DNA from: Roseovarius aestuarii
GTDB taxonomy: Bacteria > Pseudomonadota > Alphaproteobacteria > Rhodobacterales > Rhodobacteraceae
Direction: 5' to 3'
NCBI GenBank assembly: GCA_027214255.1
Contig: JAPWHL010000004.1
Location: forward strand, 124,001-188,000
DNA: 64,000 bases
This document shows, in pieces, positions 9,085-18,772 of this stretch. Within the stretch, counting starts at the first letter, position 1. Every line of letters begins with the position of its first letter. Position numbers and translations under genes: made by a program. Below the pieces are notes generated by a model that was not told the origin of the DNA, did no database searches, and was given only the letters and a program-made list of their open reading frames with translations.

Positions 9085-11283
9085 TCAGGCCGCATCATCC
9101 GCCTGAATCGCGAACCGCGTATAAAAGCTTTGACCCTTGTCGCCCATCTCGCGCAACAGGTCAGGTGTTGCAAAACGCGGCCCGAATGCCTCGGCAAGTT
9201 GATCACACCGTTCGGCGGCATAGGGCGTACCGATGATGTCCAGCCAGCTGAACGGCCCCCCCGACCACGGCGCGAATCCCCAAGCCAGAATCGCGCCCAC
9301 GTCACCTTCGCGGATATCTTCCAATACGCCCTCTTCCAAGGCGCGCACGGCCTCTAACACCTGTGCAAACATCAGACGATGCTGCACCTCGTAGAGGTCA
9401 GGCTGTGTCTCGGTACGGGGGTATTTGTCCGCCAAGCCGTTCCAATAGCCTTGCCGCTTACCCTTGTCGTCATAGTCATAAAAACCAGCCTTGGATTTGC
9501 GGCCCAATCGGCCCTCACCTTCCATCCAGAAGATGACCTCGTCCACGGCCGCATCAGGATAATCATCGCCCATCGCGGCCTTGGTTGCCCGCGCAATTTT
9601 CGCCCCCAGATCAATCGAGGTTTCATCGACCAATTGCAGCGGCCCAACCGGAAAGCCCAGCTGTCGCGCAGCGTTGTCGATCAGCGCCGGAGCAACACCC
9701 TCGGCAACCATGCGCATCCCTTCGTTGATATAGGGGATAATGCAGCGGTTGCAGTAAAAGAACCGCGCATCATTCACGACGATCGGTGTTTTGCGAATTT
9801 GCCGCACATAGTCCAACGCCTTGGCTACAGCGACCGGGCCGGTTTTTTGACCTTTGATGATCTCGACCAGCATCATCTTTTCGACGGGGCTAAAGAAGTG
9901 GATGCCGATAAACTGTTCCGGCTTGTCGCTGGCTTTGGCAAGGTCGGATATTGGCAAGGTCGAAGTGTTGGTCGCAAAGATACAATCTTTGCCTACGTGC
10001 TTTAGCACCTCTTTGGTGACATCTGCCTTGACTTTGGGGTCTTCAAACACCGCTTCGATAATCAAATCACAACCCTGAAGCGCTGAATAATCCGTCGTGG
10101 CGGTGATACGTGCCAGTGCCGCTTCTTTCGTGTCCGGCGTGGCCTTACCCCGTTTGATCCCCTTGTCCATGTAATCGGCAGTATAGGATTTCCCACGATC
10201 TGCCGCCTCTTGCTTCTGGTCGATCAACACAACGTCCATCCCGGCCATGGCGGAAACCAACGTGATACCGGCCCCCATCATACCCGCGCCCATCACGCCA
10301 ACCTTTTTGACACGCTGGTCAGGCACATCGGGACGATTCGCGCCTTTCTCTAACGCTTCCTTATTGATGAACAGGCTGCGGATCATTGCGGCAGAGCTGG
10401 GATTCATCAGCACGTTGGTAAACCACCGCGCCTCGATCTTCAGCGCGGTGTCAAATGGCACTAATGCACCTTCATACACTGCCGACAGCAAGGCCTTTGC
10501 CGCAGGAAACGCGCCTTGGGTCTTACCGTTCACCATCGCAGATGCCCCGACGAACGTCATGAACCCGGCCGGATGATAAGGCGCACCGCCGGGCATTTTG
10601 TACCCCTTTTCATCCCACGGCTTGACGATAGATGGCCCCGAAAGCACCCATGCACGGGCCGCATCGATCAGTTCGTCAACAGGTACAACTTCGTGGACCA
10701 ATCCCGCAGACTTTGCCTTTTTCGGATCAGACAGCTTGCCCTCCAGCAAAAAGGGCGACGCGGCCATCGCACCCATCATCCGAACCAGACGTGTGGTGCC
10801 GCCCATACCAGGGAAAATCCCGACCATGATTTCAGGCAGTCCGATCTTTGCCTTGGGGTTATCTGCGGCAAAGATGCGATGACATGCCAACGGAATCTCA
10901 AACCCAATGCCCAGCGCAGTGCCAGGCAAACAGCATGCAATGGGCTTGCCGCCCTTGTTCTTGTCATCCATACCGCCGCGTTCAATCTTGCGCAGCATAC
11001 GGTGCGTGGCCATCAGGCCATCCATCAAGCCCTGCGCAGGCATATCGCCCGCGCTTTCCTTCATTTTGGCGATAATATTCAAGTCCATGCCGCCCGCAAA
11101 CGACCCATCCTTGCCCGAGGTAAGGATGACGCCCTTTACGGCATCATCGCCCAACGCGTCGTCAATCAACGCTTCTAGATCAACGAACCCTTGCTGGTTC
11201 ATCACATTCATCGACTTGCCAATAGTGTCCCAAGTGATGATCGCCACGCCATCGGCGTGTTTTTCCATTGTGAAGTCAGTCAT
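9085..11283 (-). CDS. fadJ: Multifunctional fatty-acid oxidation protein (enoyl-CoA hydratase/3-hydroxyacyl-CoA dehydrogenase)
   Basis: A 732-residue bifunctional beta-oxidation enzyme. The N-terminal crotonase domain (residues 1-200) contains the oxyanion-hole region SFAGGMDLN and PGMGGTTRLVRMMG. A linker leads to the 3-hydroxyacyl-CoA dehydrogenase NAD-binding domain with VGVMGAGMMGAGITLVSAM near residue 330 and the catalytic HFFSPVEKM His; the C-terminal dehydrogenase domain follows (FPVGPLQLVDE). It hydrates trans-2-enoyl-CoA and oxidises the resulting L-3-hydroxyacyl-CoA. It is the last gene of the operon and lies 21 bases after the thiolase, with which it should form the alpha2beta2-type complex. 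The start is backed by a GGGGAG ribosome-binding site. FadB versus FadJ naming is not decidable here. Confidence 0.94.
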   Translation of the reverse strand: MTDFTMEKHADGVAIITWDTIGKSMNVMNQQGFVDLEALIDDALGDDAVKGVILTSGKDGSFAGGMDLNIIAKMKESAGDMPAQGLMDGLMATHRMLRKIERGGMDDKNKGGKPIACCLPGTALGIGFEIPLACHRIFAADNPKAKIGLPEIMVGIFPGMGGTTRLVRMMGAMAASPFLLEGKLSDPKKAKSAGLVHEVVPVDELIDAARAWVLSGPSIVKPWDEKGYKMPGGAPYHPAGFMTFVGASAMVNGKTQGAFPAAKALLSAVYEGALVPFDTALKIEARWFTNVLMNPSSAAMIRSLFINKEALEKGANRPDVPDQRVKKVGVMGAGMMGAGITLVSAMAGMDVVLIDQKQEAADRGKSYTADYMDKGIKRGKATPDTKEAALARITATTDYSALQGCDLIIEAVFEDPKVKADVTKEVLKHVGKDCIFATNTSTLPISDLAKASDKPEQFIGIHFFSPVEKMMLVEIIKGQKTGPVAVAKALDYVRQIRKTPIVVNDARFFYCNRCIIPYINEGMRMVAEGVAPALIDNAARQLGFPVGPLQLVDETSIDLGAKIARATKAAMGDDYPDAAVDEVIFWMEGEGRLGRKSKAGFYDYDDKGKRQGYWNGLADKYPRTETQPDLYEVQHRLMFAQVLEAVRALEEGVLEDIREGDVGAILAWGFAPWSGGPFSWLDIIGTPYAAERCDQLAEAFGPRFATPDLLREMGDKGQSFYTRFAIQADDAA

Positions 11284-11304
11284 ATCTGTATCTCCCCTGC
11301 GCGC

Positions 11305-12516
11305 TTACACGCGCTCGATAATCGTGGCCGCGCCCATGCCGGATGCGATGCACAGCGTGGCAAGACCCACCTCTTTATCTGCGCGCTCAAGCTCGTCCAG
11401 CAATGTGCCAATGATGATTGCTCCGGTGGCACCCAATGGATGCCCCATGGCAATAGACCCGCCGTTGACGTTGACCACACCGGGATCCACATCAAACGCC
11501 TGCATAAAGCGCAGAACAACGGAAGCGAACGCTTCGTTCACTTCAAACAGGTCAATATCGCCAATGCTCATCCCCGCGTCGGCAAGGATCTTCTGTGTCG
11601 CAGGCACAGGTCCGGTCAACATGATGGTAGGATCGGTGCCGATCTTACAGGTCTGGCGGATACGCGCGCGCGGTTTCAGCCCATGCGCCTTACCAAACTC
11701 GGCATTCCCAATCAGAACGCCTGCAGACCCATCCACGATACCCGATGAGTTCCCGGCATGGTGAATGTGGTTGATCCGCTCCAAATGCGGGTACTTCAAC
11801 TTGGCCACCGCATCAAAGCCCGGCATGATCTCGCCCATGGCCTGAAAACTGGCGTTCAACGCACCCAACGTCTGCATATCCGTATCAGGGCGCATGTATT
11901 CGTCACGGTCCAGAATGATCAGATCATTCTGATCCTTCACCGCTATGATAGAGCGCTCAAACCGGTTGCCATCCCACGCAGCCTTGGCGCGTTTCTGCGA
12001 GTCCACGGCCAACGCATCGGCCTGCTCACGGGTGAACCCATATTCAGTCGCGATGATATCGGCGCTTATGCCCTGCGGGACAAAATACGTATCCATCGTC
12101 ACCGATGGGTCCACGGCAATCGCTGCCCCATCACTGCCCATCGGTACGCGGCCCATCATTTCAACGCCGCCCGCGATATAAGCCTGACCGGCCCCGCCCC
12201 GCACCTGATTGGCCGCAAGGTTAACCGCCTCCATGCCGCTGGCGCAAAACCGGTTGATCGCAAGGCCCGGAATGGCCTCATCCAGATCCGAAGCCAAAAC
12301 AGCCGTCCGCGCCAGACAACCGCCCTGCTCCATCACTTGCGTAACATTGCCCCAGATCACATCTTCAACCGCATGTCCCTCCAGACCATTACGGTCTTTC
12401 AGCGCATTCAGCACTTGCGCCGAAAGGCTAACCGCAGTCACCTCATGCAACGCACCGTCCTTGCGGCCCTTGCCACGCGGGGTGCGCACGGCGTCATAAA
12501 TATAGGCTTCGGTCAT
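11305..12516 (-). CDS. fadA: Acetyl-CoA C-acyltransferase (3-ketoacyl-CoA thiolase)
   Basis: A 403-residue thiolase that cleaves 3-ketoacyl-CoA with CoA to acetyl-CoA and a shortened acyl-CoA, partner of the FadJ-like protein encoded just downstream. The active-site cysteine lies in NRFCASGMEAVNLAANQV near residue 90; the C-terminal motifs NVNGGSIAMGHPLGATGA (His) and LCIASGMGAATIIE (second Cys) are present. The length and motifs are complete. A strong AAGGAG ribosome-binding site precedes the ATG. It lies 13 bases after the GST gene and is co-directional with it, supporting one transcript. Confidence 0.95.
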   Translation of the reverse strand: MTEAYIYDAVRTPRGKGRKDGALHEVTAVSLSAQVLNALKDRNGLEGHAVEDVIWGNVTQVMEQGGCLARTAVLASDLDEAIPGLAINRFCASGMEAVNLAANQVRGGAGQAYIAGGVEMMGRVPMGSDGAAIAVDPSVTMDTYFVPQGISADIIATEYGFTREQADALAVDSQKRAKAAWDGNRFERSIIAVKDQNDLIILDRDEYMRPDTDMQTLGALNASFQAMGEIMPGFDAVAKLKYPHLERINHIHHAGNSSGIVDGSAGVLIGNAEFGKAHGLKPRARIRQTCKIGTDPTIMLTGPVPATQKILADAGMSIGDIDLFEVNEAFASVVLRFMQAFDVDPGVVNVNGGSIAMGHPLGATGAIIIGTLLDELERADKEVGLATLCIASGMGAATIIERV

Positions 12517-12529
12517 ATCTTTCTCCTTC

Positions 12530-13168
12530 TTATGCGCGATCAGCGGGGCTGCCGGGCATCAGGTCATAGGGGTGCTTCCAGCCGGGAAGGGCCTGAATGT
12601 TGGACAGCCACCGATCAATATTCGACCAATCCGCGCGCACGAACCCAAACGGCTCAGGGTAAAAGAGATATCCACAACAGCTGAAATCGGCGTGGGTCAC
12701 ACCATCACCGACAATCCAATCGCGGCCCGTCAAATGCGAATCCAGCGTTTTATATGCGGCCTTCAGACGCCCTTGGGTAAAGGCAATCGCCTCGGCCGGG
12801 CGCTTGTCTTCGGCCAGAAAATTCATCAAAAATCGGGTCATTCCCGCCGGACTGCTCAGCTTGTGGTTATCCCACAAAACCCAGCGCAGAATATCCAGTT
12901 CTTCATCCCGATCTTTACCGCCAAACTTGCCCGTTTTGTCCGTGATATATGCCTGAATCACACCGGACTGACCAATGCGATAATCGCCATCAACCACAAC
13001 CGGCACTTCGCCCAGTGAATTCACCTCGGCGCGAAACGCATCGGTCCGTGTCTCCCCCCCAAAGAAATCGACATAGATCGGTTCCCATTTCAACCCCGAC
13101 AGTTCCAGAGGCAAAGCTGCTTTATAGGCGTTCCCACTCTCACCCATGCAGTACAGTTTGATCGTCAT
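12530..13168 (-). CDS. Glutathione S-transferase family protein
   Basis: A 212-residue cytoplasmic protein with a thioredoxin-like N-terminal half (IKLYCMGESGNAYKAALPLELSGLKWE) and an all-alpha C-terminal half (GDGVTHADFSCCGYLFY, the conserved GST Asp and N-capping box). The motif EVPVVVDGDYRIGQSGVIQAYI holds the cis-Pro and glutathione gamma-Glu binding Ser. Its position inside a beta-oxidation operon suggests removal of reactive acyl or epoxide intermediates, but this is inference. The last Cys pair is a family variation and not a recognisable motif. The substrate is unknown. Confidence 0.88.
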   Translation of the reverse strand: MTIKLYCMGESGNAYKAALPLELSGLKWEPIYVDFFGGETRTDAFRAEVNSLGEVPVVVDGDYRIGQSGVIQAYITDKTGKFGGKDRDEELDILRWVLWDNHKLSSPAGMTRFLMNFLAEDKRPAEAIAFTQGRLKAAYKTLDSHLTGRDWIVGDGVTHADFSCCGYLFYPEPFGFVRADWSNIDRWLSNIQALPGWKHPYDLMPGSPADRA

Positions 13169-13287
13169 TCAAGCTCTCCCAAAAATCTTTGTCATAGTCC
13201 TCACAGATCATCTGCTCTGACAGGATGAAAGACCAATCCTCGGCTTTCATCTTTCTGCAAATACCTATTCCACACCCGCAGCCCGCA

Positions 13288-14439
13288 TCAGCTTGCGCGT
13301 TTTTCTGTAAAGCTGCGTGAAATCAGCTCTTTCATCACTTCGTTGGTGCCACCATAGATGCGCTGGACACGGGCATCGGTCCACATTTCAGCCACGGCAT
13401 ATTCTTGCATGAATCCATAGCCGCCATGCAGTTGAACACAATCATTCAACACGTCGCCCTGAGTGTCGGTGATCCAGTATTTCGCCATCGCTGCCTTCTC
13501 TACCGTCAACTCACCCTTTAAATGTTCCGTGATACACTCATCCAAAAACGCCCGCGCAACACGGGTACGTGTCAGGCATTCTGCAAGTTTGAACCGGGTG
13601 TTCTGGAATTGCGTCAAAGGCCCGCCAAAGGCTTCACGCTCGTTACAGTACTTTATCGTGCGTTCAGTCCCGCCTTCCATCGCTCCAACAGCTCCACAGG
13701 CAATGATCAAACGCTCTTGGGGCAGTTGCTCCATCATTTGATAAAAACCGCGACCTTCGATACCACCCAGAATGTTGTCCGGTGGAATTTCGACATCGTC
13801 GAAAAACAACTCGCTGGTATCGGCCGCATGCATGCCGATCTTGTCCAGATTGCGACCCCGGGCAAAGCCCTCCGCACCATCTGTTTCAACCACCACCAAA
13901 CTGACACCCTTGGCCCCTGCGGTTGGGTCGGTCTTGGCCGCGACAATAATCAGATTGGCATGCTGGCCGTTGGTGATAAACGTTTTCTGCCCCGATACCC
14001 GGTATCCGTTGCCGTCGCGTACCGCGCGTGTTTTGATCCCTTGTAAATCCGAACCCGCCGACGGCTCGGTCATTGCCAGCGCGCCAACCATTTCGCCAGA
14101 CACCATCTGTGGCAACCAACGTTCTTTTTGCTCCTGCGAACCGTAGGCCAGAATGTAATGCGCCACGATACCGGAATGAATAGGATTACCCCAGCTGGCC
14201 AGATTGGCACGGGGCGCTTCAATCAATATCACCGCCTCATGCCCGAAATCACCCCCGGCTCCGCCGTATTCCTCCGGAATCGAAGGGCACAGCAGGCCCA
14301 GCTCACCGGCCTGCTGCCATGTTTCGCGATCCATCTGACCGGCCTTGCGCCAACGCTCAAAATGGGGGGCCCATTCTGCTTGGATAAAGCTGCGCGTCAT
14401 CTCGGCCAGCATTTTGTGTTCGTCAGTCATCCAGCTCAT
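13288..14439 (-). CDS. Acyl-CoA dehydrogenase
   Basis: A 383-residue flavoprotein of the classical acyl-CoA dehydrogenase fold: alpha N-terminal domain, beta domain with [18 protein letters not shown] and [15 protein letters not shown], and C-terminal helical domain ending in [37 protein letters not shown] (split across positions 340-375). The Glu in [11 protein letters not shown] is at the position used by many family members as the catalytic base. It oxidises acyl-CoA to trans-2-enoyl-CoA with electrons passing to ETF. It is most like long-/branched-chain or citronellyl-type dehydrogenases, though the substrate cannot be settled. ATG 14430 is an alternative start. Confidence 0.93.
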   Translation of the reverse strand: MSWMTDEHKMLAEMTRSFIQAEWAPHFERWRKAGQMDRETWQQAGELGLLCPSIPEEYGGAGGDFGHEAVILIEAPRANLASWGNPIHSGIVAHYILAYGSQEQKERWLPQMVSGEMVGALAMTEPSAGSDLQGIKTRAVRDGNGYRVSGQKTFITNGQHANLIIVAAKTDPTAGAKGVSLVVVETDGAEGFARGRNLDKIGMHAADTSELFFDDVEIPPDNILGGIEGRGFYQMMEQLPQERLIIACGAVGAMEGGTERTIKYCNEREAFGGPLTQFQNTRFKLAECLTRTRVARAFLDECITEHLKGELTVEKAAMAKYWITDTQGDVLNDCVQLHGGYGFMQEYAVAEMWTDARVQRIYGGTNEVMKELISRSFTEKRAS

Positions 14440-14484
14440 TGGGTCATCCCAGATCCGTTGATGGAAAGGCGTCAGACAGCAGCG

Positions 14485-14697
14485 CTATTTCTTGCGCGCC
14501 TCCAACTCAGAGTTGAAAATCCGCAGCCTATGCGCAAACGTGTCTTCATTGATCACACTGTCAAAGTTCTCAAACAGGAACGACAACGCCTCGCCCTCGT
14601 CCAATCCGGCCTCTTGGCTGAACTTGCGCAACCGCCGATAGCCATCTTCAGTCATGGCCGCATTAAAACGTCGGGTCAGGCGAAAACGTTTGGGCAT
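14485..14697 (-). CDS. Small conserved protein of unknown function between two acyl-CoA dehydrogenase genes
   Basis: A 70-residue basic protein (MPKRFRLTRRFNAAMTEDG at the N-terminus, ending in FNSELEARKK). The open frame reaches back to 14742, but ATG 14697 is preferred because AAAGGAG lies seven bases upstream, while the longer form would overlap the upstream gene's tail. The middle (GLDEGEALSFLFENFDSVI) is acidic and predicted helical; no signal peptide or membrane segment is visible. The N-terminus with RFRLTRRFN and a following helix is loosely like ribbon-helix-helix repressors, and a DNA-binding role is conceivable but unproven. It sits inside the beta-oxidation operon and probably shares its transcript. 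Confidence 0.7.
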   Translation of the reverse strand: MPKRFRLTRRFNAAMTEDGYRRLRKFSQEAGLDEGEALSFLFENFDSVINEDTFAHRLRIFNSELEARKK

Positions 14698-14744
14698 TGT
14701 CGCTCCTTTTGGGCTCTGTAAGGCGCGCTTCAGCGCGCCCAAGC

Positions 14745-16520
14745 TTAGAATTGTGCCGCATCCAGTGCCATGACCGTATCCGCCCCGGTTTGGATGCGCA
14801 CCAGATGCAAACCAGTGGCAGGCAAACGACGCGCCATATAGTAACGCCCTGTCGCCAGCTTGGTTTCATAAAACGCTGCATCGGATGCCCCGTTTTCCAG
14901 CGCCGTCAAGGCGGCACGCGCCATACGCGCCCACATCAGGCCAAGGCAGACATGGCCGAACAGATGCAGGAAATCAGTACTGCCCGCCAGTGCCGCGTTG
15001 GGGTTTTTCATCCCGTTTTGCATGAAAAACATTCCTGCCGCTTGCAGGTCTTTCGAGGCCGCTTTCAACGGTTCGGTAAACGCGGCCATACCTTCCACAT
15101 CGCCATTTTCCTTACAGAAGGTTTTGACCATGTCAAAGAACGCCATCACATGCTTGCCGCCGTCCTGTGCCAGTTTACGCCCGACAAGGTCCAAAGCCTG
15201 CACCCCATTCGCGCCTTCATAGATCATGGCAATTCGGGCATCGCGGGTGAACTGCGACATGCCCCATTCCTCGATGTACCCATGCCCGCCATAAATCTGT
15301 TGGGCCTGCACGGTCATGTCATAACCCTGATCTGTCAAAAACCCTTTGACCACCGGCGTCATCAACGAAATCAACCCCTCTGCTGCCGCATCGCCACCAC
15401 GATGCGATTGGTCGATCAGTTGCGAACTCCACAACAAGAATGCACGACCGCCTTCAACAAAGCTTTTCTGATCCATCAGCGAGCGACGAATGTCAGGATG
15501 TACAATCAACGGATCAGCAGGGCCATCGGGGTTTTCGGTACCCGTCACAGCGCGGCCCTGCAGACGGTCCAACGCGTATTCAACTGCGTTTTGATAGGCC
15601 ACGGAGGCCTGAGCCAATCCTTGCATGCCTACGCCAATGCGGGCTTCGTTCATCATCGTGAACATCGCGCGCATGCCTTTGTGCATGTCGCCCAGAAGCC
15701 AGCCCTTCGCGCCGTCATAATCCATTACACAGGTCGAATTGCCGTGGATACCCATTTTTTCTTCCAGCTTGCCGCAGGCAACGCCGTTGCGCTCCCCCAG
15801 CGAGCCATCGTCTTTCACCAAGAATTTGGGCACGATAAACAGCGAGACACCCTTGATGCCCTCGGGGCCGCCGGGGATTTTGGCCAACACCAGATGGATG
15901 ATGTTTTCGGCCATGTCATGTTCACCGGACGAAATAAAGATTTTCTGCCCCGTCACCGCATAGCTGCCATCTTCCTGCGGTTCGGCTTTGGTGCGCATCA
16001 AGCCCAGATCGGTGCCGCAATGCGGCTCGGTCAGGTTCATTGTGCCGGTCCAATCACAGGACGTCATCTTGGGCAGGTACTTGGCCTTCTGCTCATCCGT
16101 ACCATGCGCCAGAATGGCGCTGGCCGCACCATGGGTCAGACCCTGATACATGGTAAACGCCTGATTGGCGGCGGACGACAGTTCACCAACAGCCGTATAC
16201 ATGATGTAAGGCATGTTCTGACCGCCGAACTCGTCGGGCAGGTCGATACCGGGCCACCCACCCGCCTTCACCTGATCAAACGCATCCTTGAATCCGGCTG
16301 GCGTTCGCACAACACCATTGTCCAGTGTACAGCCCTCGGTGTCACCCACGCGATTCAACGGGGCCAGAACATCCGTGGCCATTTTGCCAGCTTCCTCCAG
16401 AATAGCCGAGGTAAAATCAGGCTCTAATTCTGCGTAACCAGGGGTTTCTTGCGCGCTGACGTTCAACATGTCATGCAATATGAATTGCAGATCTTTGATG
16501 GGGGCGGTGTAGCTGGGCAT
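14745..16520 (-). CDS. Acyl-CoA dehydrogenase, DmdC type
   Basis: A 591-residue member of the large acyl-CoA dehydrogenase subfamily that includes 3-methylmercaptopropionyl-CoA dehydrogenase (DmdC) and FadE-like enzymes; ordinary members are about 380 residues, and the extra C-terminal domain (about residue 450 onward) is characteristic. Conserved blocks are [26 protein letters not shown] and [19 protein letters not shown] followed by [15 protein letters not shown], where Glu of YEGAN is the catalytic base. It would oxidise an acyl-CoA with ETF as acceptor. Roseobacters carry several DmdC paralogues, so DMSP use is possible but not shown; the beta-oxidation context favours a fatty acyl-CoA. 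A ribosome-binding site AGGAAA supports the start. Confidence 0.92.
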   Translation of the reverse strand: MPSYTAPIKDLQFILHDMLNVSAQETPGYAELEPDFTSAILEEAGKMATDVLAPLNRVGDTEGCTLDNGVVRTPAGFKDAFDQVKAGGWPGIDLPDEFGGQNMPYIMYTAVGELSSAANQAFTMYQGLTHGAASAILAHGTDEQKAKYLPKMTSCDWTGTMNLTEPHCGTDLGLMRTKAEPQEDGSYAVTGQKIFISSGEHDMAENIIHLVLAKIPGGPEGIKGVSLFIVPKFLVKDDGSLGERNGVACGKLEEKMGIHGNSTCVMDYDGAKGWLLGDMHKGMRAMFTMMNEARIGVGMQGLAQASVAYQNAVEYALDRLQGRAVTGTENPDGPADPLIVHPDIRRSLMDQKSFVEGGRAFLLWSSQLIDQSHRGGDAAAEGLISLMTPVVKGFLTDQGYDMTVQAQQIYGGHGYIEEWGMSQFTRDARIAMIYEGANGVQALDLVGRKLAQDGGKHVMAFFDMVKTFCKENGDVEGMAAFTEPLKAASKDLQAAGMFFMQNGMKNPNAALAGSTDFLHLFGHVCLGLMWARMARAALTALENGASDAAFYETKLATGRYYMARRLPATGLHLVRIQTGADTVMALDAAQF

Positions 16521-16580
16521 GGGCGTGTTTCCTATGTCAGTCGAAATCGTTGATCGGGCAGTCCTCTCAGTGGGGCGCTA

Positions 16581-16982
16581 TCATTCAGCAGCTTTGTCCG
16601 TCTGCTCCATCGCACCCAACATGTTGCTGACCCATTTCATCTGGGCGTCCAGATCGGCAATGGCTTCGTTCAGTTCGGCACGCTGCGCCTGCATGTCTTT
16701 CATGCGCTGGGCGGCCAAATCCAATGTGCGCCGCATCTGCATGTGCTGTTGATCGCCAGCGTGGTAGAGGTCCAGCAGCTGGCGGATTTCCTCAAGGCTA
16801 AAACCAAAACGCTTGCCTCGCAAAATCAGCTTCAGCCGTGCGCGGTCTCGCTTGGTAAACAGGCGTTTCTGGCCGCTGCGAATGGGGGCCAACAATTCCT
16901 TGGCCTCATAAAATCGCAATGTGCGGGGCGTGACGTCAAAGGTGTCGCACATTTCACGTATGGTCAGTGTCTGATCGGTCAT
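16581..16982 (-). CDS. MerR-family regulator of the acyl-CoA degradation operon
   Basis: A 133-residue protein with an N-terminal MerR-type winged helix (IREMCDTFDVTPRTLRFYEAKELLAPIRSGQKR spans residues 7-39), followed by a long coiled coil (about residues 75-125) for dimerisation. There is no metal-binding cysteine set, so it is not a metal sensor. It resembles LiuR/PsrA-like MerR regulators that control branched-chain amino acid and fatty-acid degradation in proteobacteria and respond to acyl-CoA or similar ligands (known of that group). It is the first gene of the operon and a palindromic site lies directly upstream at 17051-17080, pointing to autoregulation and control of the genes down to 9085. 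Confidence 0.88.
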   Translation of the reverse strand: MTDQTLTIREMCDTFDVTPRTLRFYEAKELLAPIRSGQKRLFTKRDRARLKLILRGKRFGFSLEEIRQLLDLYHAGDQQHMQMRRTLDLAAQRMKDMQAQRAELNEAIADLDAQMKWVSNMLGAMEQTDKAAE

Positions 16983-17050
16983 GTCTATCCTGCGTCGTCA
17001 TTCCGAAAACTCCCGATGTGGGAGTGTTTCTAACAGGCTACAACATAGAT

Positions 17051-17080
17051 TGACGCTTACGTAAGCTAAACGTTACGTCA
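17051..17080. promoter_or_regulatory. Candidate MerR operator with nested palindromes
   Basis: The perfect 12-base palindrome GCTTACGTAAGC occupies 17055-17066. It is nested in a wider dyad TGACG (17051-17055) to CGTCA (17076-17080), which also contains ACGTTACGT-like half-sites. It lies about 70-100 bases upstream of the MerR start codon. TTACGTNNACGTNA-type sites are known for fatty-acid and branched-chain degradation MerR proteins; the assignment here is by resemblance and position. Confidence 0.6.
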
Positions 17081-17209
17081 CTTTGGCACGTTTATGACAG
17101 GTACATATGAAACCAGCACAGCATGCTACTCCTGCACCGCGAACAACCCGTGCGTGCCATCTCTCGGCCCGGCTCGGCGGCGCCAATCAACATTCGGGAT
17201 TTAGAAGGA

Positions 17210-18772
17210 CTAGATCGCGGCTTCGATCAGATAGGGGCCCGGTTCTTTTGCCGCATCCTGGATGGCGCGGATGAGGTCTTGGACATCCTCGACCCGCCGC
17301 CCGGGCACCCCCATACCTCTGGCCAATGCGACAAAGTCCAGATTGGGTCGATCAAGATTCAACATACTAAGCGCATCAGGCCCAGGTTGCGCCCCGACAT
17401 TGTGCAATTCTGTTTTGAGGATTTCATAAGATCGGTTTGCAAGGATAATCGTTGTCACATTCGAGTTCTCACGCGCTTGCGTCCAAAGACCCTGAATGGT
17501 GTACATGGCTGATCCATCCGCCTGCAATGTAATGACAGGACGGTCAGGACAGGCAATCGCAGACCCTGCCGCCAATGGAATCCCAATTCCGATTGATCCA
17601 CCCGTCAGCGCCAGCCATGAATTGGGCGGGGCGTAAGCACCTGCGGCAAACGTCCCCCCACCGGACGAAATCGCCTCGTCTATGATTATAGCATCCTCGG
17701 GCAGCGCGTTTGCCAGCGCAGCCGCGATATTGTCCAACGTGATTGCGCCCGCTTGGGGCGCAGGCAGCGGGCATGGATCGTGCGCCGTGCCGGGTTTTGC
17801 CCCGATCCGATCCGCCAATGCAGCCAGCGCCGCAGGGCCATCGCCATCGACACCCGCCAACGTAACAGTGTGACAGCCAACAGGCAGCAACAAACTGGGC
17901 CTGCCCGGATATGCAAAAAACGCCACCGGCGGAACTGTCTCAACCAGAACAGCGCGGGAATAGGATGTCAGGCTGGCGATGGCTTCGTTGATCGGATAGG
18001 GGATTTTCGCTACGGCAAATCGCCCGCGTCCGCGTTCGGTTCGGCGGCTTGATGTTGGGGCCATGATATCCGCACCGGTTTTTTCGGCAATTCCCTGCAA
18101 CAGGGCAAGTGCATCGGTGTTTTCCAAGACCGAATTCCCAACAAGGATGACCGTCTTGTCACCACTTTCCAGCGCGCTTACGGTCGCATCCAATGCACCC
18201 TCATCCAGTGGCACAGGAGCGTATGGTGTCACAACATCGGCCAGCTTGCCCCCCGCATCCCAACCAATATCAGCCGGGGCAATCAATGTAGCGATGCGCC
18301 CCGGCCGCCCCTTGGCGACGGCAAGGGCCGTCATCGCATCAGCAGCAAAGGTGGCCGCATCGCGCCCCGAGCGAACCCAGTCACTGAACGGCGCACAAGC
18401 CCCTTCAACATCAGCGGACAAAGGCGCGTCATATTGTTGGTGGCGCAACGCATGATCGCCCACAAGGTTTACCATCGGTACGTTGGCCTTGCGGGCGTTG
18501 TGCAGGTTTGCGGCGGCGTTGGCAAAACCGGGCGCAAGGTGCAACAGCGTGACGGCAGGTTTGCCCGCCATCCGCGCGTACCCATCCGCCGCCCCTGTCA
18601 CCACGCCTTCAAACAGGCCCAGCACGCAGCGCATAAGCTTGGTCCGGTCCAGCGCATCAACAAATTGCATTTCAGACGTGCCGGGGTTGGCAAAACACGT
18701 ATCAACGCCCCCGGCATGCAGGCTGCGCACTACGCTTTCGGCACCATTCATGTCCTTTGGAGTGCTGCTCAT
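17210..18772 (-). CDS. Acetolactate synthase large-subunit-like ThDP enzyme
   Basis: A 520-residue ThDP-dependent protein. The catalytic Glu of the PYR domain is at residue 55 (GLFEGVVTGAADGYAR), and a central domain has KTVILVGNSVLEN. In the PP domain the usual GDGS reads ADGSAMYTIQG, the Mg2+-binding Asp being kept, with the second ligand in LANRSYEIL. Its shortness, lack of an FAD-binding signature and lack of a partner ilvN argue against branched-chain amino-acid synthesis; benzoylformate-decarboxylase-like or oxo-acid decarboxylase activity is more likely. ATGA overlap (18769-18772) shows translational coupling to the upstream histone-deacetylase-like gene, suggesting a shared pathway. 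Confidence 0.82.
   Translation of the reverse strand: MSSTPKDMNGAESVVRSLHAGGVDTCFANPGTSEMQFVDALDRTKLMRCVLGLFEGVVTGAADGYARMAGKPAVTLLHLAPGFANAAANLHNARKANVPMVNLVGDHALRHQQYDAPLSADVEGACAPFSDWVRSGRDAATFAADAMTALAVAKGRPGRIATLIAPADIGWDAGGKLADVVTPYAPVPLDEGALDATVSALESGDKTVILVGNSVLENTDALALLQGIAEKTGADIMAPTSSRRTERGRGRFAVAKIPYPINEAIASLTSYSRAVLVETVPPVAFFAYPGRPSLLLPVGCHTVTLAGVDGDGPAALAALADRIGAKPGTAHDPCPLPAPQAGAITLDNIAAALANALPEDAIIIDEAISSGGGTFAAGAYAPPNSWLALTGGSIGIGIPLAAGSAIACPDRPVITLQADGSAMYTIQGLWTQARENSNVTTIILANRSYEILKTELHNVGAQPGPDALSMLNLDRPNLDFVALARGMGVPGRRVEDVQDLIRAIQDAAKEPGPYLIEAAI

Noticed and set aside
11758-12684. Plus-strand open frame opposite the thiolase gene
   Set aside because: Antisense to a thiolase with complete motifs and rich in His/Arg as expected for such shadows.
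14697-16427. Plus-strand open frame of 576 codons opposite the DmdC-type acyl-CoA dehydrogenase
   Set aside because: It lacks any domain pattern, is rich in His/Gln/Arg and lies exactly antisense to a gene with full family motifs.
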